Shown here one piece after another: positions 1 to 7,260 of a stretch of 64,000 bases of DNA; the first letter of the stretch is position 1, and every line of letters starts with the position of its first letter. Below the pieces are notes generated by a model, which worked only from the letters and a program-made list of their open reading frames with translations, was not told where the DNA came from and searched no databases. This DNA comes from FEN-1191 sp036490715 (GTDB taxonomy: Bacteria; Pseudomonadota; Gammaproteobacteria; Steroidobacterales; Steroidobacteraceae). Position numbers and translations under genes: made by a program. Location of the stretch: assembly GCA_036490715.1 (NCBI GenBank), contig DASXDL010000037.1, forward strand, positions 62,001-126,000, written 5' to 3'.

Positions 1-261
1 GGCCGCGAGCAGCTGCGCATCGATCGCGTGATGCGGCATCAGCTCCCAGTGGCGGTAGGCCTCGAGCCGAGTGAGTGCCTCCCAGCCGGAATCCTCGTCG
101 GCCCAGAAATGAAACAGCACGTCGCCGTAGAACAAATCCTGGACCTTGATGCTGGGCAGCTTGTCGGGATCGGCCTTGCGCGCGGCCGACGCCTGCGGCA
201 CGACGGCAGCCGCGGCCAGCAGTGAGACAGCCAGACCCAGGTATCGGCGCACCGACCTCAT
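1..261 (-). CDS. Exported protein of unknown function, N-terminal part only
   Basis: Only the first 87 codons are in the window; the gene runs off the left edge. The protein starts with ATG at 261 and a clear signal peptide (basic start, hydrophobic core at about residues 8-20, cleavage near QASA). The mature part begins with a charged stretch, then an acidic and aromatic segment (DLFYGDVLFHFW, then a conserved-looking ALTRLEAYRHW). I recall such N-termini in exported TPR-type proteins, but no repeat is visible in this fragment. It starts 5 bases after the stop of the coiled-coil protein at 267-932, so the two are almost certainly co-transcribed. Function unknown. Confidence 0.7.
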   Translation of the reverse strand, partial: MRSVRRYLGLAVSLLAAAAVVPQASAARKADPDKLPSIKVQDLFYGDVLFHFWADEDSGWEALTRLEAYRHWELMPHHAIDAQLLAA

Positions 262-266
262 GCGCC

Positions 267-932
267 CTATTCCCAGTCCTTGATCTCGAAGTCCGGCTCT
301 TGTGCGCGCTGATGATCGGTGATCTTGAGTTCCAGATACTTGGCGCCGACACCCTTATCAAATCGCAGGTTGGCGCCGCGCCGGTAGTAGCGCTCGTGCG
401 GGCCCTTGCCATTGAACAGCGCCGTGAGCTCGTGCGAGCCGGCCTTGAGATTGCCGATATAGAGCTGCTGCACGCCGCCCTTGACCAGCGCCGCGACTTC
501 CCGCGGCGTATACAGGTAATTCTTCACTTCGCGGTTGTCGATCTTCAGCGTGACTGAATCGAGCGCGAAGAAGTCGCCGATATCCATCGATACGAACACC
601 GCCACCTGGGTGTTGGCCGGAAACAGAAGCTCCTCCTCCAACACGAACAGGTCGCGGTTCAGATCGACCACATCCTTCTTGAGATCCTGGATCTGCTCAT
701 CGAGGGCGCGGGTGCCGCCGGCATCGGCCGCCGGATTGGCGCCGGCGGCCCCGCCGGCTGCGGGTGCTGCGGCCGGCGGCGGCGCCGGTGCGTCGCTGGC
801 CGGCGCTGGCGCGGCAGCAGCGGCCGGTGCGGTGGCCGGCGGCGCGCCCTGAGCGAGCGGTCCGGTCAAGGGGCCGAGTCCGGCCAGCAGCAGGCACGCC
901 AGCAGCACTCGTGGGGACGGCGGTGTATTCAT
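267..932 (-). CDS. Periplasmic coiled-coil protein of unknown function
   Basis: 221 residues. A signal peptide (about 1-29) is followed by an Ala/Pro-rich low-complexity linker (about 30-72), a short coiled coil (about 75-103, ALDEQIQDLKKDVVDLN) and a compact C-terminal domain of about 115 residues rich in beta-strand-like alternation. There is no helix-turn-helix and no catalytic motif, so it is more likely a structural or adaptor protein of the periplasm than an enzyme or regulator. It sits between a TlpA-like thioredoxin (26 bases upstream) and the exported protein at the left edge (5 bases downstream), so the three form a short operon. The long Ala/Pro linker would let the C-terminal domain reach away from its anchoring partner. 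I do not recognise the family with certainty. Confidence 0.75.
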   Translation of the reverse strand: MNTPPSPRVLLACLLLAGLGPLTGPLAQGAPPATAPAAAAAPAPASDAPAPPPAAAPAAGGAAGANPAADAGGTRALDEQIQDLKKDVVDLNRDLFVLEEELLFPANTQVAVFVSMDIGDFFALDSVTLKIDNREVKNYLYTPREVAALVKGGVQQLYIGNLKAGSHELTALFNGKGPHERYYRRGANLRFDKGVGAKYLELKITDHQRAQEPDFEIKDWE

Positions 933-957
933 GGGTTGTCGTTCATCCAGGCAAATG

Positions 958-1509
958 TCAGGGCGTCGCGAACGAGTCGTCCAGCAGCGCGCGAATCTGG
1001 GTCAGATAGGTCTTGTCCCGGGCCAGTTCATCACTATGGCGGAAGCGCACGATTCCGCTGCGGTCGATCATGATGGTCGATGGCAGACGATCGATGTCAT
1101 ACGCACGGCCAGCCGCCTTGTTGCTGTCGAGCAGCAGCGGGTAGTCGGCCACGTGCTCGCGCGCGTAATGCGCGGCACGATCCGGATCGTCATCGACGCT
1201 GATCGCCAGCACCACCAGTCCGGCAGACTGGTAGGTCTTATACAGCCGATCCAGCAGGTTGAGCTCGCGCGCGCACACCCCGCAGCGGCTGCTCCAGAAC
1301 GACAGGATCACGGCCTGGCCGCGATACTCTGACAGCCGCACGTTGCTGCCGACCACCGCGGGCAGCGCAAAATCCGGCGCCGGCTGACCAATCAGGCGCT
1401 CGCCGCCGTCATGTGCGGCCTGCGTAGCCGCCGAGGCGAAGGCCGCCAGAGCCGCCACGGCCAGGACGGCGCGCGGGCAGCGGGCGCTTCTGAGGGTGCG
1501 AAGGCTCAT
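958..1509 (-). CDS. TlpA/ResA-like periplasmic thioredoxin-fold protein
   Basis: 183 residues from the chosen ATG at 1509; an in-frame ATG at 1566 would add 19 basic residues ahead of a normal signal peptide (about 1-31 in the shorter form), so the later start is preferred. The fold follows the TlpA/peroxiredoxin pattern: GQPAPDFALP, VILSFWSSRCGVCARE, a long insert, and the cis-proline segment LPSTIMIDRSG. The active-site pair is Cys76-Gly-Val-Cys79 and the residue before the first Cys is Arg rather than the usual Trp, so its redox potential may differ from typical TlpA. Likely role: thiol-disulfide exchange in the periplasm, possibly reduction of heme-binding cysteines of the nearby CxxCH proteins; that link is inference. 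First gene of the three-gene run ending at the left window edge. Confidence 0.85.
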   Translation of the reverse strand: MSLRTLRSARCPRAVLAVAALAAFASAATQAAHDGGERLIGQPAPDFALPAVVGSNVRLSEYRGQAVILSFWSSRCGVCARELNLLDRLYKTYQSAGLVVLAISVDDDPDRAAHYAREHVADYPLLLDSNKAAGRAYDIDRLPSTIMIDRSGIVRFRHSDELARDKTYLTQIRALLDDSFATP

Positions 1510-1654
1510 CGGCGCCAATTTGACATCATTCGCCGGCCGGCGGCGACTGTTAGACCGTAAATACATGACACTGCTCGCATTCCGCCGGCCTAAGCGGACA
1601 GGTCGCGTGCTGCGGTCCTCGGGCGGTGGCCGGCGGCTCGGCCGGCTCTTGCGG

Positions 1655-1680
1655 GGCGACGGCGGCTCGGCGCCGTCGCC
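1655..1680 (-). terminator. GC-rich hairpin directly after the DUF1501-like gene
   Basis: Perfect 10-bp inverted repeat (ggcgacggcg at 1655-1664 pairing with cgccgtcgcc at 1671-1680) with a 6-base loop, placed one base after the stop codon of the minus-strand gene 1682-3274. No U-run follows, so it may be a Rho-assisted or mRNA-stabilising 3-prime end rather than a classical intrinsic terminator. It separates the 1682-6965 operon from the downstream TlpA-like gene. Confidence 0.5.
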
Positions 1681-1681
1681 A

Positions 1682-3274
1682 TCAGGTGATCTGGCCGTTG
1701 ACTACCGAGGCGAGCTGACCAAACGCAATCAGCGGACCGTAGTTGGACGCCGCCCCGAGCCCGGTCGGCTGCCCGGTCGCATAGGTCATGGTCTGGAACG
1801 CACCGGCCTGCCCATGGAGCGCCATGTAGTTGAGGATCACGGTCTCGCACAGCAGGTTGACGGCGTTGGCAGCCAGGCTCGAGGTCGAATTCACCGAGCC
1901 GTCCGGATTGTACGAGCCGATCTGATTCATGATCGCGGTCGGCTTGGAGCGCGGATCGTAGACCAGCATCAGCGAGGCCGCGGTGGCGGTGTTGTCCGCC
2001 ATCCACATGCCTTTGCCACGACCATTGACTGAGTTGTCCGGCATGCCATTTGAGACGATGGCGCCGTCGCTGAACACGTAAATCATCAGCGGCACACCGA
2101 CGCGCGCAGCGTATTCGAGGCAGGCGCCGATGCACTGCCCGGCCTTGAAGTCACGCTGCTCGCCCGTGGCACGGGTGCCGTCATGGTAGTCATAGCCACC
2201 CAGTTCGATGGTGCCGGCGCCGGCATAGCCGTTGATGACCATCTTCATGATCGATGCGGTGGCCAGAAAGTCCGAATCCTGCAGGTCGGTGGCACTGAAG
2301 ATGCCGCCGCTGCCGGTGATGTGCTGATCCTGGGTCGGATCCAGCGCCTGCAGCGCGTTGCCGTAACGGTCCACCAGATACGCCGAATCCACGTAACTGC
2401 ACTGCACCAGATTCTTGATCGCCGTGTCCTGGCTCGGAATGTTGGTGCTAACCTGGCCGAGCTTGGCGGCGCTGATGCGTTCCACCGACTCCAGCACCGA
2501 CACCGCGTCGGCCTGATTCAGTAGTCCTACCAGCGAGCCGGTATTCACCAATCCGGTCACGTCCGAGGGCCGCCGCACCACGGTTGGATTCACCGTCGGA
2601 TCGATCATGTAGGCCGGCGCCATCGAGTTGCCACCCGAGGCGGTGGCATCGGTGCCGATCAATACCAGCAAGTCACCGGCCGCCCCGGCCGAATGGATGC
2701 CGTACATCGGATTGTGCGGGTTGGTATCGGTGTCGGTAGCGCTGATCGCGGGAATAACCGCACCATTGATATTGTTCATGGTGGTCACGGCGGCGCGCTG
2801 CGTGATGCCACGCAGGTAGGCGCTGTCGCTGTGCATCGCCACGCCCATCGTGGTGTTGACAAAATTGCCGGCGCCGACCGAGGAGTTCGGAATCATGTTG
2901 CCGGGCAGGCCGAGCTTGTTGTAGCCGGCGGTGGTCAGGAAGTTGAGCTGCCCGCCAGCGCCGCCGACCAGCGCATTGGAGCCGGCAATATTGCCGCCCC
3001 CCATCAGATCAAAGGCGATGAAGGGCACCTTGCCGGCGCCCGCGCGGATGTTGCAGGGACTGGTCACCAGCTGCGAGATGTCGTTCGCCAGCGTGGCGTA
3101 GGCCTTGCGCGGATTGGCGAACAAGCTGAAAAACGATGACATTCCCACCAGCGTGCCGCCGGCGCCGAGCATGCCGCGCCCCATGAATTCACGCCGCGTT
3201 ACCGGCGGACGGTGATCCAGGTTGCGGATCTCGTTCGGACTCGGCGCACGCCGCGGCGGAGATTTCTTCCTCAT
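1682..3274 (-). CDS. Tat-exported DUF1501-like protein
   Basis: 530 residues. The N-terminus carries a twin-arginine signal (TRREFMGRGMLGAGG at about 25-39), so the protein is probably exported folded by Tat. The body resembles the DUF1501 group within the alkaline-phosphatase-like/sulfatase-like fold: a glycine-rich FDLMGGGN segment, a GITQRA segment, and a late GACLEYAARVGVPLMIYVFSDG segment in the position where DUF1501 proteins have their TEFGR-type motif. No CxxCH motif is present. An AGAGG ribosome-binding site lies about 10 bases before the ATG. It is the third gene of an operon with two CxxCH proteins (18-base gap upstream). Pairing of DUF1501 proteins with heme-motif proteins is familiar from Planctomycetes and marine Proteobacteria. 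Substrate unknown. Confidence 0.75.
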   Translation of the reverse strand: MRKKSPPRRAPSPNEIRNLDHRPPVTRREFMGRGMLGAGGTLVGMSSFFSLFANPRKAYATLANDISQLVTSPCNIRAGAGKVPFIAFDLMGGGNIAGSNALVGGAGGQLNFLTTAGYNKLGLPGNMIPNSSVGAGNFVNTTMGVAMHSDSAYLRGITQRAAVTTMNNINGAVIPAISATDTDTNPHNPMYGIHSAGAAGDLLVLIGTDATASGGNSMAPAYMIDPTVNPTVVRRPSDVTGLVNTGSLVGLLNQADAVSVLESVERISAAKLGQVSTNIPSQDTAIKNLVQCSYVDSAYLVDRYGNALQALDPTQDQHITGSGGIFSATDLQDSDFLATASIMKMVINGYAGAGTIELGGYDYHDGTRATGEQRDFKAGQCIGACLEYAARVGVPLMIYVFSDGAIVSNGMPDNSVNGRGKGMWMADNTATAASLMLVYDPRSKPTAIMNQIGSYNPDGSVNSTSSLAANAVNLLCETVILNYMALHGQAGAFQTMTYATGQPTGLGAASNYGPLIAFGQLASVVNGQIT

Positions 3275-3292
3275 GGGAATCGGCCTCTGTGT

Positions 3293-5776
3293 CTATTTGA
3301 TCAGCGTGGTGGCGCTCGACAGCACCGCGGTGCAGGCCGCCATGGTGATGGTCTGAGTGCGCCCGGTCGGACAGCTGCCGCCGCCGCAGCTGGCCAGGTC
3401 GGAGATCAGGCTATAGAGCTCGCTGCTGACCGCCGCTGCCGGCGGCTGCGATGTCAGATTCGGCCCGATCAGGTTGTTGATTAGCGGCTGCACGACCAGG
3501 TCCATGCCGGCGGTGCTGGAAAATGCCGTGCCCGGGGTGGCGTTGAAGTTCATGCCCGGGAAGAACGCCGGTGCGCGCACCGGGTCGTTCACCAGCGCCT
3601 GGCAGTACTGCATGGCCAGCTGCGCGCTGGCGATCTGTGCGCCGGAGCTCACGCTCTGGATATCAAACACGGTCGGCAGGGCGGTCTGCACGGTCTGATA
3701 GGTGCTGTTCACCGAGGCGGTGGATGCCGGCACGCCGGTCACCTTGGCCATGGTGCCGTTGACTTCGTCGAATACGCGCATGCCGATGTCGGACGAGGCC
3801 GCCAGATCCACCGGCGGCGGCGCGATCGGGATCGCCTCGGTGTAGGTCCGGTTGTTGCTGCCGATGTGCGCGAAGGTCAGGAAGAACTGATCCGAGCCCG
3901 GGCCGTTCTCCACCGGAATCACGGTGCCGATGGGCGACAGCAGTTGTCCCGTGGTGCTGTTGTAGTCGCCACTGGTGACGTTGACGCTCAGCGGGATGTA
4001 GGCCTGATCCACCGGCACCTCGGCGCCATTCACGCCGATGCGGATGCCCTGGATCGAGATGTTGCTGCTGGGCTTGAAGGTCGAGTCGAGACTGATGAAC
4101 GTCGGCCGTGCAAACAGGTAGCTGTAGCTGTCGTACTGGCTGGCGGTAAACATGACGTACGACTGCGGCGTGTTGGTCAAACTGCTGACGTCGAACAGCA
4201 GGTAGTACTGCGCGCCGACGCCGGCGGCGTAGTTCTGCTGAATCTGCTGCTGCGTCAGTGCCACGTCGTGCACCGCGGCGAAACGCAGCGTGCCACTCCA
4301 CGGATGATCGCCCGAGGTCTCGTTGCCGACCAGGAACGCGAAACTGTTGTCCCAGTTGTTGATCGCCCCGCCGGTCGAGCTGTCAACATCGCCGCTGAAC
4401 ACACCGTTGACGTACAGCCGTCGGCCGTGGGTCGAATCGTAGGTCAGCACCACGTGTTGCAGGGCGGCCTGCGCCAGCTGGTTGTTGGCGTTGGTCAGTA
4501 GCGACGGTGAGCCGTTCTGGTCGGTGACGCTGCTGCGTGCAAAGGCCTCGTACTGGAATGCATCCTGGGCCAGTGTGAAATTGCGCAGCTTGTCGCCGCC
4601 GGAGTAGCTGGCGATGTCCGCCTTGGTCTGCGTGACGTTGGCGGCGTTCACCCACACTTCAACACTGTACTGGCCGCTGTTGCTGAGCTTGTTGTAGAGC
4701 TTGGAGCTGGTGCCCGTGCTCGCCTGGGCGCGGCCATTGGTGCCGAAGGCGACGCCCCAGCCGCCCACCCAGGAGGTGTTGCCACTGAGCGTGAGGTCCA
4801 TGCCCGGGTCGACGCCGCTGGTATCGAAGGCGACGCTGCCGGTGCCTTCCTTGAACTCCCACTTGGCGATGCAGTGCGAGTCATAGCGGTTGGCACCGGA
4901 AGCCACCGTGCCCTGAGTCAGCGACAGCGCCTTCGACACGATCAGTGTCGGATCCACCGGCGTCACGTTGATGCCGTTGGCCATGGCCTGGATCGCCGAC
5001 AGCATGATCGCGGCGCTGGCCGGGCAGTCGACCGGATTGCCCCAGCAGTTGTGTGACTGCTGTGCCAGGCGGATGTAGAACACCGAGTTGGTCGGATTGT
5101 TCAGATCGATCTCGGGCTGCGCGTAGGCGTACGCCTCGGTCAGGCTGCCGCTGGCAAAGAACGGCGACTGCGGCGTGGCGGCGGTGTCGGAGTGGCAGCG
5201 CGAGCAGTACTGCTGCACCACCGGATACACCGTGGTGCTGAACAGCGTCGGGTCGCCTGGGAATACCTTGGTCGCGCCCACGGTCTGCGACGGCGGCGCG
5301 GTCAGCGGGATCTGGGTGCCGGCGGCCGATCCGGAGGCGCCGCCGGCCCAGTTGGCGATCCAGGTGGTGAGGATATCGGCGCACGCCTGCGGGCTCGAGA
5401 GCCAGCAGTTATGTCCGCCACCCACCTTCTGCACCATCAGCGAGGTTTCCGGCTGCGACAGGTTCACCACGGTCAGCGCCGCGCTGTAGGCCTGGTTGAT
5501 ATCGTCCGCGCGCGCGAACATCGGCGACTGTCCGCCGGCCTTGTGGCAGTTGCCGCAGCGATTGCTGGGCGAGATGTTGACCCACAGGTTGGCTTCGAAC
5601 GCCTGCACGTCGGCGCTGTCGGGCGCCGGACCGTTGTAGCTGGCGACCTCCGTGGTAGCCGTGAGGTTGGGATTCTGGGTCGTGGGAGCGCCGCCCGAGC
5701 AGCCGACCAGCAGCAACGATGCCGCCAGCAGCGTCAGCACGCCGGAAACGGTCACGGATGAAATCGTGGCTTTCAC
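3293..5776 (-). CDS. LamG-domain lipoprotein with two c-type heme motifs
   Basis: 827 residues starting with GTG at 5776, preceded by a strong GGAGG site. A lipobox (LLLVGC, Cys26) predicts a lipoprotein. The N-terminal third holds two heme-attachment motifs, CGNCH (74-78) and CSRCH (191-195), each followed by the Cys-poor spacing and a later HNCW motif, suggesting a duplicated cytochrome-like module (about 55-150 and 175-270). The middle (about 300-525) is a LamG/concanavalin-like domain: AKWEFKEGTG, YSVEVWVNAA, HVVLTYDS, RLYVNGVFSG, then a YAAG end. The last 300 residues are not recognised. The protein would combine electron transfer with carbohydrate or polymer binding at the cell surface; that combination is an inference. 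Second gene of the operon 6965-1682. Confidence 0.8.
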   Translation of the reverse strand: MKATISSVTVSGVLTLLAASLLLVGCSGGAPTTQNPNLTATTEVASYNGPAPDSADVQAFEANLWVNISPSNRCGNCHKAGGQSPMFARADDINQAYSAALTVVNLSQPETSLMVQKVGGGHNCWLSSPQACADILTTWIANWAGGASGSAAGTQIPLTAPPSQTVGATKVFPGDPTLFSTTVYPVVQQYCSRCHSDTAATPQSPFFASGSLTEAYAYAQPEIDLNNPTNSVFYIRLAQQSHNCWGNPVDCPASAAIMLSAIQAMANGINVTPVDPTLIVSKALSLTQGTVASGANRYDSHCIAKWEFKEGTGSVAFDTSGVDPGMDLTLSGNTSWVGGWGVAFGTNGRAQASTGTSSKLYNKLSNSGQYSVEVWVNAANVTQTKADIASYSGGDKLRNFTLAQDAFQYEAFARSSVTDQNGSPSLLTNANNQLAQAALQHVVLTYDSTHGRRLYVNGVFSGDVDSSTGGAINNWDNSFAFLVGNETSGDHPWSGTLRFAAVHDVALTQQQIQQNYAAGVGAQYYLLFDVSSLTNTPQSYVMFTASQYDSYSYLFARPTFISLDSTFKPSSNISIQGIRIGVNGAEVPVDQAYIPLSVNVTSGDYNSTTGQLLSPIGTVIPVENGPGSDQFFLTFAHIGSNNRTYTEAIPIAPPPVDLAASSDIGMRVFDEVNGTMAKVTGVPASTASVNSTYQTVQTALPTVFDIQSVSSGAQIASAQLAMQYCQALVNDPVRAPAFFPGMNFNATPGTAFSSTAGMDLVVQPLINNLIGPNLTSQPPAAAVSSELYSLISDLASCGGGSCPTGRTQTITMAACTAVLSSATTLIK

Positions 5777-5786
5777 GGCAGGCCTC

Positions 5787-6965
5787 CTACTGGCCCTTAC
5801 AGTAGACGGCGGCCTCGCCGAACGCCGTCTTCATGTTGTAGTTCGCGCCGATGAAATCGGCCGTGGTCTGCGCGACCTGGGCGCGGTCGGCGGCATTGCT
5901 CGGCGGCCGCAGACACATCGCCTGGAAAGCCTTCTGCACCTGGCAGGCGGCGAACTGCTGCGAGCTCTCGATCTCCTGTCCGAACGACTTGGCGCCGTTG
6001 CCGGATCCCGGCAGCGCGCTGCTCCAGCCCAGCAGCGCATTCGGACCGCTGCGCCAGTAGTTGATCCAGCTGTCGTCGACGGTGACGTGCCCGTAGGGGA
6101 AGTTGCCAGTGTTGATCGCGTACTTACCCTGCACCTGGCCGGCGGTGTAGACCATCTGCCCGGTGGTGGTGTTGTACTCGTAGTACGCGAACGCCCCCGC
6201 CAGCGCGTCCATGCCGGAGTGACAGCCGATGCAGGTGCTCAGGAACACGCGGCTATCGCCGCCAGGCGAGCGCGACGGATCCTGGCGAATACGATCCGGC
6301 GGACGGGTGATATCCATGATCGTCTGCAGGTCGTTACACATGTAGTTGATCATGGTGAAGCGCACCATGGCGCGGTTGGTGCCCTTATAAAAGAAGGCCG
6401 ACGCCCCGCCGAGCGTGGTCATCACTCCGGCGGTCGCCGCCGATGGAATACCCAGCAGCGCCGACTGCGTCTGCGCCTTCAGCACCACCGACAGATCGGC
6501 ACCGTTGTCGTCCAGATACTGGTAGTGATTGTTGTTCGAGGGCGAGTAGGCCGGCGCACCCGAGACGTTGCCGGTGTACACCAGGTCCGCCGACAGCACC
6601 GTATTGAACGGCACGTTGTCGCGCACCATGCCGATGACGGTGGCGGTGTAATCGTTCAGCGGCACGAATACCGACTGCGCCTTGTTGGTCATCGGCGCGG
6701 CGAAGTTGCGTATCGTGATGTTGTAGAAATTCGGATCCTGCATGGCCAGCTGCGCGGCGGCCATGGCGTTGTTGCCGCCGATGTCGGTCGACATCTGCGT
6801 CAGCACCGAAGCACTCGGCGTAGTGCCGGTGACGCGGGCGAACATGCGCTCGGCCTGCTCGTTCGGTCCGGCGAGCGCGCGCGTGAACGGCTGCATCGCC
6901 GTAATCAGCGCGATCGCGATTACGAGCGTAGTGAGCACACCCCGTGCGTTTGAGCGGTCGAACAT
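5787..6965 (-). CDS. Exported protein with one c-type heme motif (DUF1588/1592-like tail)
   Basis: 392 residues with a signal peptide or N-terminal anchor (about 8-33). A single CIGCH motif at 245-249 is followed by SGMDALAGAFAYYEY, which resembles the DUF1588/DUF1592-type heme-motif region of multi-domain cytochromes (Cys-x-x-Cys-His then GxDPxxxAF). The N-terminal half has no recognised motif. An AGGAG site lies about 9 bases before the ATG. It is the first gene of the three-gene operon and overlaps nothing; the 295-base region upstream separates it from the divergent lipoprotein gene at 7261. Likely periplasmic or surface c-type cytochrome; redox partner unknown. Confidence 0.72.
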   Translation of the reverse strand: MFDRSNARGVLTTLVIAIALITAMQPFTRALAGPNEQAERMFARVTGTTPSASVLTQMSTDIGGNNAMAAAQLAMQDPNFYNITIRNFAAPMTNKAQSVFVPLNDYTATVIGMVRDNVPFNTVLSADLVYTGNVSGAPAYSPSNNNHYQYLDDNGADLSVVLKAQTQSALLGIPSAATAGVMTTLGGASAFFYKGTNRAMVRFTMINYMCNDLQTIMDITRPPDRIRQDPSRSPGGDSRVFLSTCIGCHSGMDALAGAFAYYEYNTTTGQMVYTAGQVQGKYAINTGNFPYGHVTVDDSWINYWRSGPNALLGWSSALPGSGNGAKSFGQEIESSQQFAACQVQKAFQAMCLRPPSNAADRAQVAQTTADFIGANYNMKTAFGEAAVYCKGQ

Positions 6966-7260
6966 TGCCGTGAGCTCCTGACTGCGGCCCGAGTACGATC
7001 GGGCACCATCATAGGCACGCCGTGGCCGCGCGCGTAATGTCGCTACGCGACGACGGTCCGTTCACTTACGTCAATGGCGCTATGCTTAGCATCATGAAAA
7101 ACCTGAGGTGCGCCTGCGCGCGATCACCCGAACACGACACAACGCACGGTTTCAAAATTGTGCGTCTGGTCTCATATCGCCGCCCGGCACAGCAGACTGC
7201 AATCGCCGACTAAATACCGTGATGGGGTTGGCGGCCTGATGATCGAGGATGGAACATAAA
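6966..7260. promoter_or_regulatory. Divergent promoter region between the two envelope operons
   Basis: 295 bases without a supported gene between start codons facing away from each other, so promoters for both operons must lie here. The centre is AT-richer than the flanks. It contains an inverted repeat acgcac/gtgcgt (7142-7147 and 7160-7165, 12-base gap), a possible operator or hairpin. I could not place convincing -35/-10 boxes. Confidence 0.5.

Noticed and set aside
5652..6953. 433-codon open frame on the plus strand
   Set aside because: It lies opposite the CxxCH protein gene and reads as Arg/Val/Gly-rich low-complexity without domains or ribosome site; it is a GC-bias shadow.
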